A stretch of 64,000 bases of DNA from Streptomyces silaceus (GTDB taxonomy: Bacteria; Actinomycetota; Actinomycetes; Streptomycetales; Streptomycetaceae), in the NCBI RefSeq assembly GCF_001419745.1, contig NZ_LIRJ01000092.1:1-64000 (forward strand), given 5' to 3'. The notes under the pieces were generated by a model. It saw only the letters and a program-made list of their open reading frames with translations. It was not told where the DNA came from and made no database searches. Position 1 is the stretch's first letter. The number at the start of each line of letters is the position of its first letter. Below, piece after piece: positions 17,413-25,879 of this stretch. The position numbers and the translations under genes are program-made.

Positions 17413-18936
17413 CTAGCGGGCGACCAGCTCGACCTCGTACCCCTGTCCGTCCTCCAGATAGGCCGCGTACTGCCCCGCGCCGCCCGCGTGGGGGTGGCGG
17501 TCCGGGAAGAGGAGCGTCCAGCCGTGGCCGGGCGCGGCCTCGACGATCCGGTCCAGGGCGGCCCGTCCGGCGACGTGGAACGCCAGGTGGTTCAGGCCGG
17601 GGCGCCGCCGGTCGTGGCCGCCGGGCCGCTGGTCCGGGGAGTGTTCGAGCACGACGTACGCGCTGTCGCGCCGCCAGCTGCGGCCGTGCTCCCAGCGCTG
17701 GTACGGGGCGTGGCCCAGCTCGCCGAGCAGCCACCCCCACGCGCCCTCGGCCGCCGCGAGGTCGGGCACCCACAGCTCCACGTGGTGGACCTCGCCCGTC
17801 CGGGCGGGCGCCAGCGGGACCGGCGCTGCGGTGCGAGCGGCGTCGTACCCGACGGAGTCGCCGTCCGGCTGCCAGTGGACGGTGAACCGCTCCCCCGCGT
17901 GCCAGGCGGTCAGGGCCGCGCGGGCATAGGCCACCATGTCGTGCGGCAGCGCGGACAGCGGGTGCCAGACCAGCTCGGCGCACTTGTGCGGCTCGGCGTT
18001 GACCGGCTCGCCGCCCGCGCCGTGCTCCGCCGAGAAGAACCAGCCCGTGCGCGGCGCCTCGCCGGGGCCGCGGTGCTGGACGACCGCCTCGGCGCGCAGG
18101 TCGTCCGGGGCGAGGTCGATGCCGATCTCCTCGCGGGCCTCGCGGATCATCGCGGCGCGGACGTCCTCGCCGTCCTCCACATGGCCGGAGGGGAGGTTCA
18201 ACAGGCCGTCGCCGTAGCCGGTGTCGGCGCGGCGGGCCAGCAGCACGTCCTCTCCCCTGCGCAGGATCAGATGGACGTCGACGATCTCGCTGTGCCGTGC
18301 TGGGGTCTCGGGCAGGACGCCCACGACGGCGTACCGCTCGTCGTCGACCGGTGCGCCCCACAGCCGAGCGTCCCCCGAGAGCCTCTCGGTGTGGAGGCGG
18401 GCGACGTGCGGGGTCAGGGCGGCGACGAGGCGGGACCGGGGCAGGCCGACCGGCGTGACCGTGCCCCAGACGCCCTCGACGAGGACGAGCCGGCCGCCGG
18501 GGCGCAGCAGCCCGCGCCAGTGCCGCAGCGCGGCCTCGGGGTCGGGCAGGGTCCACAGCACGTGCCGGGCCAGGACGACGTCGAACAGCCGTCCCTGGAC
18601 CGGGGGCCGGCCCGCGTCGCCGACCAGGATCTCGGCGTCCCGGCCCGCGAGCTTCGCGCGGGCCCGCTCCGCCATGCGCGGCGAGAGGTCGACCCCGGTG
18701 ACGCGGTGGCCCCGACCGGCGGCGAGCAGGGCGAGGCTGCCGGTGCCGCACCCCAGGTCGAGCACGTCGGCGGGGGTGTCCGGCAGCCAGTCCCGCAGGC
18801 GGTCGGCCCAGGCCTCGCGGACCTCCGCGTCGCGCAGGCCGTGGTCCGGCTCGTCGTCGAACGTGGCCGCCGCGGCGTCCCAGTCGACCGGTCCGCTGCC
18901 CCGGCCGGCCCGCCCGGTCTCCTTGTCGATCGTCAT
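17413..18936 (-). CDS. three-domain fusion: SAM methyltransferase, Nudix hydrolase, VOC (glyoxalase-like)
   Basis: 507 aa. Residues ~20-205 are a class I methyltransferase (VLDLGCGTGSLALLA motif I, VTGVDLSPRM motif II). Residues ~215-365 are a Nudix domain with an exact Nudix box, starting GHVEDGEDV and ending REAREEIGI. Residues ~385-507 are a VOC domain (VHHVELWVPDLAAAEGAW, LNHLAFHV, metal-type His/Glu pattern ending YEVELVAR). Each domain keeps its signature motifs, so all may be active. I know of no standard pathway using this trio; nucleotide or sugar-nucleotide damage repair is one possibility. ATG 18936; divergent from a small basic ORF. Confidence 0.9.
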   Translation of the reverse strand: MTIDKETGRAGRGSGPVDWDAAAATFDDEPDHGLRDAEVREAWADRLRDWLPDTPADVLDLGCGTGSLALLAAGRGHRVTGVDLSPRMAERARAKLAGRDAEILVGDAGRPPVQGRLFDVVLARHVLWTLPDPEAALRHWRGLLRPGGRLVLVEGVWGTVTPVGLPRSRLVAALTPHVARLHTERLSGDARLWGAPVDDERYAVVGVLPETPARHSEIVDVHLILRRGEDVLLARRADTGYGDGLLNLPSGHVEDGEDVRAAMIREAREEIGIDLAPDDLRAEAVVQHRGPGEAPRTGWFFSAEHGAGGEPVNAEPHKCAELVWHPLSALPHDMVAYARAALTAWHAGERFTVHWQPDGDSVGYDAARTAAPVPLAPARTGEVHHVELWVPDLAAAEGAWGWLLGELGHAPYQRWEHGRSWRRDSAYVVLEHSPDQRPGGHDRRRPGLNHLAFHVAGRAALDRIVEAAPGHGWTLLFPDRHPHAGGAGQYAAYLEDGQGYEVELVAR

Positions 18937-19044
18937 GGCCCGATCGTGGCATCCGGCACTGACAATTCGGCCTTCGGCAGAAAGACGGCCCGAAGAGGTC
19001 TACACCCTCGCTCCAGTGGACATCGGTAGGACAGGGAGGCTGAC

Positions 19045-19173
19045 ATGCGCCGAGTGACCACGCACAAGCCCGTCCGCCGCCGGGCGCGGGAGCGCCAGGA
19101 GGCCGAGGCCGCGCCCCGCGAAAGGACCGAGGTCCGCAGGGACATCCGGCGGACCTGGTGGCCCGACGACTGA
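19045..19173 (+). CDS. 42-aa basic small protein
   Basis: ATG 19045 follows AGGGAGG at 6 nt, an excellent ribosome site. The product is 42 aa: strongly basic at the N-terminus (RRVTTHKPVRRRARERQ), then a mixed-charge helix, ending RRTWWPDD. No membrane segment or cysteine. Codon use matches neighbouring genes. It lies alone between divergent and convergent neighbours. The tryptophan-rich tail suggests a conserved binding end; function unknown. Confidence 0.7.
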   Translation: MRRVTTHKPVRRRARERQEAEAAPRERTEVRRDIRRTWWPDD

Positions 19174-19191
19174 GCGCCGTGCGAGCGGACC

Positions 19192-19231
19192 GGACGCCCG
19201 CGGCCGGGGCCCGACCCGGCGGCCGGGCGTT
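19192..19231 (-). terminator. GC-rich imperfect hairpin between convergent genes
   Basis: An ACGCCCG arm and a matching CGGGCGT arm flank a mostly complementary GGCCGGG/CCCGG core. It is positioned between the small ORF (+) and the GNAT gene (-). Confidence 0.45.
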
Positions 19232-19234
19232 CCG

Positions 19235-19711
19235 TCAGTGGTCCAGGAGCCGCTTGCGGTAGTGCAGACGGTCGTAGGGCCCGTCCACCCGGCGCTCGAC
19301 CGGTTCGTATCCGTAGCGGGGATAGATCTTCTGGTTCTCCCACATCAACGCGTTGGTGTAGAGCGTGACTTCGATGAAGCCGAGCGCACGCGCGTGTGCC
19401 TCCACGAAGGCGAGCAGCCGCCGGCCCACCCCCTGCCCCGCGGCGTCGGGGTGGACGGCGATCGACTCCAGGAGGAGCCGTCCCTCGTACGGACGCGGGA
19501 CGAGCACCAGGAGGCCCGCCACCGGGTCGCCGGTGACGTACACCCGCCCCGCCGCCACGTCCGCCGCGTGGTCGGCCTCCATGGGGGCGGGCACCACGCC
19601 GATGCGTTCGATGTAGTGGTGGTAGGCCGCGTCGGTCACCGCCTTGACGGCGGGGACGTCGGCGGCGGTGGCGAGGCGGATGTCCGCGGGGAGTTCGGCA
19701 GATGCGCTCAT
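19235..19711 (-). CDS. GNAT family N-acetyltransferase
   Basis: 158 aa single GNAT domain. The acetyl-CoA loop is seen in [27 protein letters not shown], followed by [20 protein letters not shown], as in family members that act on small amines. ATG 19711 overlaps the stop of the TctA gene (ATGA), so it is probably the last gene of the tricarboxylate transporter operon. Substrate unknown. Confidence 0.88.
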   Translation of the reverse strand: MSASAELPADIRLATAADVPAVKAVTDAAYHHYIERIGVVPAPMEADHAADVAAGRVYVTGDPVAGLLVLVPRPYEGRLLLESIAVHPDAAGQGVGRRLLAFVEAHARALGFIEVTLYTNALMWENQKIYPRYGYEPVERRVDGPYDRLHYRKRLLDH

Positions 19712-21216
19712 GCCTCCACGTCTACGTCACGCCGGCGGCTCCGCACCACCGCCTTCTTCACCAACGGCCACGCCACGATCAGGACGATGAGGCCATAGAC
19801 CGTCACGGAGAACGGCGTGTCGACGAGCCCGCCGACGCTGCCGTCGCTGATCTGCAGGGCGCGGCGCAGCTGTTGCTCGGCGTTGGGGCCGAGGATGACG
19901 CCGATGACGGCGGGCAGGATCGGCAGTCCGTAGCGCCGCATGCCGAAGCCGATCAGGCCGATGACGAGCAGGATGACGAGGTCGAGCGGCTCGCCGCCGA
20001 CCGCGTACGCGCCGACCGCGGCGAAGAAGAGGATGCCCGCGTAGAGGTAGGGCCGCGGGATGCGCAGGAGCTTCGCCCACACCGGGGCCAGGGGGAGGTT
20101 CAGGGCGAGCAGCAGGAACATGCCGACGAACAGGGACGCGATCAGGCCCCAGACGAGGTCCGGTTCGCGTTCGAAGAGCAGCGGTCCCGGCTGGATGCCG
20201 TACTGCTGGAAGGCGGCGAGCATCACGGCGGCGACGGCGGTCGTGGGCAGGCCGAGGGTGAGCATGGAGACGAGGGTGCCCGCGGCCGACGCGGAGGCGG
20301 CCGACTCGGGGCCCGCGACGCCCTCGATGGCGCCCTTGCCCCACTCGTCCTTGTGCCGGGACAGCCGCTTCTCGGTGACGTACGAGAGGAAGGTCGGGAT
20401 CTCCGCGCCGCCGGCCGGGATCGCGCCGAACGGGAAGCCGATGAAGGGGCCGCGCAGCCAGGACTTCCAGGTGCGCCGCACGTCCTGCCGGCCGAGCCAG
20501 GGGCGGCCGACGGGGATCGCCCGGCCGCTGGTGCGGCGCAGGTGCGCGGCGACCCACAGGGCCTCGCCGATCGCGAAGAGGCCCACGGCGACGATCACCA
20601 CGTCGATGCCGTCGGCGAGTTGGAGCGAGCCGAAGGTGAGGCGCTGCTGGCCGGTCATCTGGTCCAGGCCGACGAGGCCGAGGGTGAGGCCGATCAGGAG
20701 CGAGGCGAGGCCGCGGACGCGGGAGGAGCCGAGCACCGAGGTGACCGCGATGAACGCGAGGACCATGATGGCGAAGTAGTCGGGCGCGCCGATGTCGACG
20801 GCGAGGTCGGCGACGGTCGGCGCGAGCGCGACCAGGAGGAGCGTGCCGATCATGCCGCCCGCGAAGTGGCCGATGGCGGCGGCCGCGAGGGCCTGTGCGC
20901 CGCGGCCCGCCCTGGCCATCGGGTGGCCCTCCATGGCGGCGACGACGGCGGCGCTCTCGCCGGGGGTGTTGAGCAGGATCGAGGTGGTCGAGCCGCCGAA
21001 CATCGCGCCGTAGTAGATGCCCGCGAACATGATGAAGGCGCCGGTCGGTTCGAGTCCGTAGGTCACCGGGAGCAGCAGGGCGACCGCCATCGCGGGGCCG
21101 ATGCCGGGCAGGACGCCGATCGCGGTGCCGAGCAGCACGCCGACCGCGGCCCACAGGAGGTTGACCGGGGTGAGGGCCGTGCCGAAGCCGTCCATCAGGG
21201 AGTTGAAGGCGTCCAT
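19708..21216 (-). CDS. tctA: tripartite tricarboxylate transporter permease, large subunit TctA
   Basis: 502 aa, very hydrophobic, about 11-12 membrane segments. TctA signatures are [22 protein letters not shown] near residue 40 and [22 protein letters not shown], the citrate/tricarboxylate permease block. With TctB and TctC it imports tri- or dicarboxylates using an ion gradient. The start lies one base after the TctB stop. Confidence 0.93.
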   Translation of the reverse strand: MDAFNSLMDGFGTALTPVNLLWAAVGVLLGTAIGVLPGIGPAMAVALLLPVTYGLEPTGAFIMFAGIYYGAMFGGSTTSILLNTPGESAAVVAAMEGHPMARAGRGAQALAAAAIGHFAGGMIGTLLLVALAPTVADLAVDIGAPDYFAIMVLAFIAVTSVLGSSRVRGLASLLIGLTLGLVGLDQMTGQQRLTFGSLQLADGIDVVIVAVGLFAIGEALWVAAHLRRTSGRAIPVGRPWLGRQDVRRTWKSWLRGPFIGFPFGAIPAGGAEIPTFLSYVTEKRLSRHKDEWGKGAIEGVAGPESAASASAAGTLVSMLTLGLPTTAVAAVMLAAFQQYGIQPGPLLFEREPDLVWGLIASLFVGMFLLLALNLPLAPVWAKLLRIPRPYLYAGILFFAAVGAYAVGGEPLDLVILLVIGLIGFGMRRYGLPILPAVIGVILGPNAEQQLRRALQISDGSVGGLVDTPFSVTVYGLIVLIVAWPLVKKAVVRSRRRDVDVEA

Positions 21217-21217
21217 G

Positions 21218-21751
21218 TCACAGCACTCCCATCAGGGGGCCGCCCGGCAGGGGCACGCCGAGCAGGTTGTTGAAGACTTCGTACGTGACGACGGAGAGCA
21301 CGGCGGCGATGAGCGGGTCGCGGTCGAGGCGGCGGCTGCCGAGCGCGAAGGCCGAGCCCCAGAAGAGCAGGGCTCCGGCGGCGGGGAAGCCGGCCGGTTC
21401 GATGAGGACGGCGGTGGCGAGGAAGACGCCGGCGAGGAGCAGGACCGTGCGCCAGTCGGCCGGTTCGGACAGGTCGACGTCCTCGCCGCCCTCGGCCTCG
21501 CCCCGGCCGCCGCGCAGCACGTCGACGGCGAGCAGGAGGGCGACGACGAGCAGTCCGGCGCCCACGACGACGGGGACGGTCCTGGGGCCGATGGGGCCGC
21601 GCTGGGCGATCTCCACGTCCATGGTGAGGGCGTCGGTGAGGACGAGGACGCCGAGGGCCAGCAGCAGCGCGCAGACGCCGAGTTCGGAGTGCTCGCGCAG
21701 CCAGGAGCGGCGCTCGGGGGCCTCCTGGTCGGGCAGGTCGGTGGTGGTCAC
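21218..21751 (-). CDS. tctB: tripartite tricarboxylate transporter small membrane subunit TctB
   Basis: 177 aa with four hydrophobic segments, the usual TctB architecture. The N-terminus is acidic and cytoplasmic, with [21 protein letters not shown] in the first half. GTG 21751 overlaps the TctC stop (GTGA), and the stop abuts TctA. Together the order TctC-TctB-TctA is classical. Confidence 0.9.
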   Translation of the reverse strand: MTTTDLPDQEAPERRSWLREHSELGVCALLLALGVLVLTDALTMDVEIAQRGPIGPRTVPVVVGAGLLVVALLLAVDVLRGGRGEAEGGEDVDLSEPADWRTVLLLAGVFLATAVLIEPAGFPAAGALLFWGSAFALGSRRLDRDPLIAAVLSVVTYEVFNNLLGVPLPGGPLMGVL

Positions 21752-22731
21752 AGCCCGAGCTCCTTCAGTACGGACACGACGCGCCGGTCCTGGGCGGCCA
21801 GGAAGTCGCCGAACTCGTCGCCGGTGAGGAAGGCGTCGTCCCAGCCGTTGGTCCTGAGGGACTTCCGCCACTGGGGCGAGGCGTGCAGCTTCTTGACGAG
21901 GCCGGTGAGCTTGTCGCGTTCGGCGTCGCTGAGTCCGGGCGGGGCGACGATGCCGCGCCAGTTGGTGAAGTCCACGTCGTAGCCGGACTCCTTGAGGGTG
22001 GGGCCGTCCAGGCCGGGCACCCGCTTCGGTCCGGTGACGGCGAGCAGCCTGAGTTCGCCCGACTTGATCTGGTCGAGGTACTCGCCGACCCCGGAGACGC
22101 CGAAGGCGACCTTGCTGCCGAGGATCGAGGCGAGGAGTTCGCCGCCGCCGTCGAAGGGCACGTAGTTCACCTCCTTCGGGGCGATGCCCGCGGCGCGCGC
22201 CATCAGCATCGGCGCGAGGTGGTCGGGCCCGCCGGGCGAGGAGCCGCCGCCGACCGGCAGCTTGCCCGGGTTCTTCTTCCAGGCGTCGACGAGCTGGCCG
22301 ATGGTCTTGTACGGGGAGTTCTTGGCGACCACGACGACGTCCTGCTCCTCGGTGAGCCGGGCGATGGGCGTCGTGTCCGCGAGGGTCTTCGGGGAGTGGT
22401 TGGAGCGGGCGGCGCCGACGACGCCGAGGCCCATGGACATGGCGAGCTTGCCGTTGCCGTGCTCGCCGACGAGGCGGGTGAGGCCGACGGTGCCGCCCGC
22501 GCCGGGCAGGTTGAACACCTCGATGTTGTGGGTGAGTCCGGCGTCCTCGGCGTTCTTGGCGGCGGTGCGGGCGGTGATGTCGTAGCCGCCGCCGGGCGTG
22601 TTGGGGACCATGAGGCGCAGGCCGGGGATCTGGGTGCCGGTCTCGGCGCCGCTGCCCGTGGTGAGCAGCGGCGGCGCCACGAGCACGAGCAGGGCGGCCC
22701 CGAGCAGGGCGAGGGGTGTGCGCAGGCGCAC
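21748..22731 (-). CDS. tctC: tripartite tricarboxylate transporter substrate-binding protein TctC (BugT-like)
   Basis: 327 aa. A signal peptide or membrane anchor covers the first ~30 residues. The Bug fold is clear: VPNTPGGGYDITAR near the mature N-terminus and FNLPGAGGTVGLTRL. GTG 22731 is chosen because AGGTGG precedes it and it starts just before the hydrophobic leader; ATG 22779 is an alternative. There is no lipobox cysteine, so retention may be through an uncleaved anchor. Ligand probably a tri- or dicarboxylate, not determinable here. Confidence 0.9.
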   Translation of the reverse strand: MRLRTPLALLGAALLVLVAPPLLTTGSGAETGTQIPGLRLMVPNTPGGGYDITARTAAKNAEDAGLTHNIEVFNLPGAGGTVGLTRLVGEHGNGKLAMSMGLGVVGAARSNHSPKTLADTTPIARLTEEQDVVVVAKNSPYKTIGQLVDAWKKNPGKLPVGGGSSPGGPDHLAPMLMARAAGIAPKEVNYVPFDGGGELLASILGSKVAFGVSGVGEYLDQIKSGELRLLAVTGPKRVPGLDGPTLKESGYDVDFTNWRGIVAPPGLSDAERDKLTGLVKKLHASPQWRKSLRTNGWDDAFLTGDEFGDFLAAQDRRVVSVLKELGL

Positions 22732-22862
22732 GTGTGCCACCACCTGTCGGTACGTAGTCGGGTGTGAAGTGGCCCACATGTTGCCCGCGCGTTGACGAGC
22801 TGTCTCTCTTCCGGAATCAACGGACGTTGTGGTCGTTGTGGTCGCGCCCATAGCCTGCGGCG

Positions 22863-23549
22863 ATGACAAGGGTGCTGGTCGTGGACGACGACTTCATGGT
22901 CGCCAAGCTGCACAGTCGGTACGTCGCCTCGGTGGACGGATTCACCGTGGTGGGCGTCGCGCACAGCGGCGCCGACGCGGTCGCCGCGGCGGAGCGCCTG
23001 CGCCCCGATCTGCTCCTCCTGGACGTGTATCTGCCCGACATGGACGGCATCGCGGTGCTGCGGGAGCTGCGGGCGGCGGAGGAGCGGGATCCGGCGCGGC
23101 AGCCGGTGGACGCCCTGTTCATCACGGCGGCGCGGGACGCGGAGATCGTCCGGGCGGCGCTGCGGGCGGGCGCCCTGCACTATCTGATCAAACCCTTCAA
23201 CCAGGCTGCCCTGCGGGAGCAGTTGAGGCATGTGGCGGCGCTGCGGGCCCGGCTCGACGGCCTCGACGAGGCGCGCCAGGAGGACGTCGACCAGATCTTC
23301 GGCACCCGCCCGCCGGGCTCCCGCGGGCTCCCGAAGGGCCTCGCGGCGCACACGGCGGAGCTGGTCGAGCAGACCCTGCGCGACCATCCGGGCGGCCTGT
23401 CGGCCTCGGAGTGCGCGCGGGCGGGCTCCCTCTCCCGCGTGAGCGCCCGCCGCTATCTGGAGTTCTTCGTGGAGACCAGGCGCGCCGAGGTGTCGCTGCG
23501 GTACGGCGGGACGGGGCGTCCCGAGCGGCGGTACCGCTGGGTGGGGTGA
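22863..23549 (+). CDS. CitB/DcuR-type response regulator, no partner kinase adjacent
   Basis: 228 aa. The receiver domain has acidic pocket DDD (8-10), phosphoacceptor Asp54 (LLLLDVYLPDMDG) and the conserved Lys in LIKPF. The C-terminal half is the HTH of DcuR/CitB regulators (LSASECARAGSLSRVSARRYLEF). It is divergent from the Tct operon and probably controls it in response to carboxylates. Such regulators normally sit next to a CitA/DcuS-like sensor kinase; none is present on either side. ATG 22863. Confidence 0.9.
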   Translation: MTRVLVVDDDFMVAKLHSRYVASVDGFTVVGVAHSGADAVAAAERLRPDLLLLDVYLPDMDGIAVLRELRAAEERDPARQPVDALFITAARDAEIVRAALRAGALHYLIKPFNQAALREQLRHVAALRARLDGLDEARQEDVDQIFGTRPPGSRGLPKGLAAHTAELVEQTLRDHPGGLSASECARAGSLSRVSARRYLEFFVETRRAEVSLRYGGTGRPERRYRWVG

Positions 23550-23772
23550 GGGCATTTCGGGCACGACCTGAGCGCAGTCCGAAGGCTTCCTTAACCGCAC
23601 CATAAGGATCGCCATCTGCCGCCCTCAGCAGGGGATTTCGCGGATTTCAGGGGCTAGCTTTCTGGTCGCCGGGGCGATGACGAACCGTCGGTGCCGCTGC
23701 TGACCGGGGGGCCGCACCGCCCGTTCGCCATCACCCCGTGTCCCCCTGAACCGCAGCTTGAGGAGAACCCCC

Positions 23773-24777
23773 ATGACCGTTCGCCGCCGCAAGGTCGCCG
23801 CGATCGCCGCCGTCGGCGTGGCCCCGCTCGCCCTGACCGCCCTGTCGGTCGCGCCCGCCGCCGCGCACGGCTCGATGACGGACCCGGTCAGCCGGGTCTC
23901 GGCCTGCTTCCAGGAGGGCCCGGAGTCCCCGACGTCGGCCGCCTGCAAGGCCGCCGTCGCCGCGAGCGGCACGCAGGCCTTCTACGACTGGAACGGCGTG
24001 AACATCGCCAACGCCGCCGGCAAGTCGAAGGAGATCATCCCCGACGGCAAGCTGTGCAGCGCGGGCAACGACAAGTACAAGGGGCTCGACCTGCCGCGCG
24101 CCGACTGGCCGTCCACGAAGCTCGCCGCGGGCAAGCACACGTTCCGCTATAAGGGCACCGCCCCGCACAAGGGCTCCTTCGAGCTGTTCATCACGAAGGA
24201 CTCGTACGACCCGACGAAGCCGCTGAAGTGGTCGGACCTGGAGGAGAAGCCCTTCGTCAAGGTCACCGACCCGAAGATGGAGAACGGCGACTACGTCTTC
24301 GACGGCACGCTGCCCGCCAAGTCGGGCCGCCACCTCGTCTACTCGATCTGGCAGCGCTCGGACTCCCCCGAGGCCTTCTACACCTGCTCCGACGTGGTCT
24401 TCGGCAAGGACACCGGCGGCTCCGGCGCCGCGCCCGCCCCGACGGCCTCCGCCCCCTCCGACGAGGAGATCGCGGCGGGCGCCGACAAGTCCTCCGTCGA
24501 GCACCACGGACACGGCGACTCCGACGCCGGGACGGGCGCCGACGTCACCGAGGCCGCGCCCGCCGAGGAGCCGGCCGGCAACCGGCCCGAGGTGAACGGC
24601 GGCGCCGAGAAGCCGGTCACCGCCGCGGGCGGCGACGCGAACGAGAACCTCGCCGAGACCGGTGGCGACAGCACCACCCCGTACATCGCGATCGGCGGTG
24701 CCGCCGCGCTCGCCGTGGGCGCCGCGGCGATGTTCGCCACGACCCGCCGCCGCGCGGCCGGCCGTCACGGCCGCTGA
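23773..24777 (+). CDS. lytic polysaccharide monooxygenase (AA10) with sortase-like C-terminal anchor
   Basis: 334 aa. A signal peptide ends in PAAA before His32, the N-terminal copper-brace histidine required by AA10 enzymes (AHGSMTDPVSR). The catalytic domain (~32-205) has the usual cysteine pairs, HTFRYKGTAPH (second His region) and a C-terminal Tyr/Phe site. These copper enzymes oxidatively cut chitin or cellulose. A ~85-residue Ala/Glu/Asp linker leads to LAETG (293-297), a hydrophobic helix and an Arg-rich tail. That is the layout of a class E sortase signal, so the enzyme is probably wall-anchored. GAGGAGAA lies 5 nt before ATG 23773. Confidence 0.92.
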   Translation: MTVRRRKVAAIAAVGVAPLALTALSVAPAAAHGSMTDPVSRVSACFQEGPESPTSAACKAAVAASGTQAFYDWNGVNIANAAGKSKEIIPDGKLCSAGNDKYKGLDLPRADWPSTKLAAGKHTFRYKGTAPHKGSFELFITKDSYDPTKPLKWSDLEEKPFVKVTDPKMENGDYVFDGTLPAKSGRHLVYSIWQRSDSPEAFYTCSDVVFGKDTGGSGAAPAPTASAPSDEEIAAGADKSSVEHHGHGDSDAGTGADVTEAAPAEEPAGNRPEVNGGAEKPVTAAGGDANENLAETGGDSTTPYIAIGGAAALAVGAAAMFATTRRRAAGRHGR

Positions 24778-24790
24778 CACCGGCGGACTC

Positions 24791-24830
24791 CGAGGGCCGC
24801 ACTCCCCCTGGCCGGGGAGTGCGGCCCTCG
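24791..24830 (+). terminator. 17-bp perfect bidirectional terminator hairpin
   Basis: CGAGGGCCGCACTCCCC (24791-24807), loop CTGGCC, and the exact reverse complement (24814-24830). It separates the convergent LPMO and lipase genes. There is no U-tract, as is common in Streptomyces. Confidence 0.85.
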
Positions 24831-24841
24831 GGCGTCGTCCG

Positions 24842-25696
24842 CTAGGACAGGCAGGTGCTCGGCGTCGCGTGTTCCGGGTCGAGCGCGTTGGCCACCTCGT
24901 GGTGGGCGACGCGGTCCAGGATCCCGATCGCCACGTGCTCCGAGAGGTCGACCGGGCACAGGTCCTGGAGGGTCACGTTGCGTACGCCGGGGCCCTGGAG
25001 GAACTGGGAGCGGTACGGGGTGACCACCTCGTCGTACTTGGTGGCGATGACGGTGTAGCGCACGCCCGGCACCGTGTCCCCGCCTTCGTTGAGCCGGGTC
25101 AGGAACGTCGACCCGGCCACCTGGTCGGCCAGGCCCGGCGTCTTCGTGGTCAGCAGGTCCTCGACGCCGGGGAAGTACGGCAGCAGCTTGGTCAGGCCGA
25201 GCAGCGTGGTGCCGTGGTTGTCGGGCGCGAGGCCGACGAGGGCGTTCACCTTGGCGGCGCCGCCGAGGAACTTGAGGTAGTGGCGGGGCATCATGCCGCC
25301 CTGGGAGTGGCCGACGAGGTCGACCTCCTTGGCGCCCGACGCGGCGAGCACCTTGTCGACGAAGCCGTCGAGCTGCTCGGCCGACTTGTCGATGGGGCCG
25401 AGCCCGTGGAAGAACGGCACGCCGTCCAGCTGCCCGTAGTCCAGGGAGTAGACGCAGTAGCCGCGCGCGACCAGATAGGGCGCGAGGACCAGCCAGTTGT
25501 CGACGGAGTTCCCGAACGTGCCGTGCACGAGGACGACCGGGCGGGGGTGGGCGGCGGACGGCTTGCAGTCGTAGTCGTTCCAGCCCCTCGACGTCGAGGC
25601 CGGTGTCGCGGCCGTGGCCGTGGGGGTGAGGGTGAGCGCGCCCGTGACGAGCAGGGCGGCGGCGAGCGCGTGCAGCGCTCGTCTCCAGGGCAGCAT
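24842..25696 (-). CDS. secreted alpha/beta-hydrolase lipase
   Basis: 284 aa with a signal peptide (~1-31, ending TATAA). Catalytic features are oxyanion-region VVLVHGTFGNS, nucleophile elbow GHSQGG and a C-terminal SEHVAIG His. This matches Streptomyces extracellular class-2-type lipases acting on triacylglycerols or esters. Cysteine pairs fit export. ATG 25696 follows AAGGAGATC at good spacing. It lies downstream of no other gene in the same direction within 180 nt except the polymerase pair, so it is probably monocistronic. Confidence 0.9.
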   Translation of the reverse strand: MLPWRRALHALAAALLVTGALTLTPTATAATPASTSRGWNDYDCKPSAAHPRPVVLVHGTFGNSVDNWLVLAPYLVARGYCVYSLDYGQLDGVPFFHGLGPIDKSAEQLDGFVDKVLAASGAKEVDLVGHSQGGMMPRHYLKFLGGAAKVNALVGLAPDNHGTTLLGLTKLLPYFPGVEDLLTTKTPGLADQVAGSTFLTRLNEGGDTVPGVRYTVIATKYDEVVTPYRSQFLQGPGVRNVTLQDLCPVDLSEHVAIGILDRVAHHEVANALDPEHATPSTCLS

Positions 25697-25879
25697 CGTG
25701 TGATCTCCTTGCGGCTCAAGGGAGTTGCGATGACGACAGCCCGTGATCCGGATCACCAGGATGTTGCGCTCACGCCAAATTACGCGCCAGTAGTAGAGGA
25801 GTGAAGTTGCGCGTCAGGAAAAACTTCCAGCGATCACTGGCACGGTCGTAGCCGGCGCTCCCGGCCCGTCGCCAGCGCG

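Noticed and set aside
23550-23772. DasR-type operator before the LPMO gene
   Set aside because: No TGGTCTAGACCA-like palindrome; only a single TGGTC word near 23664.
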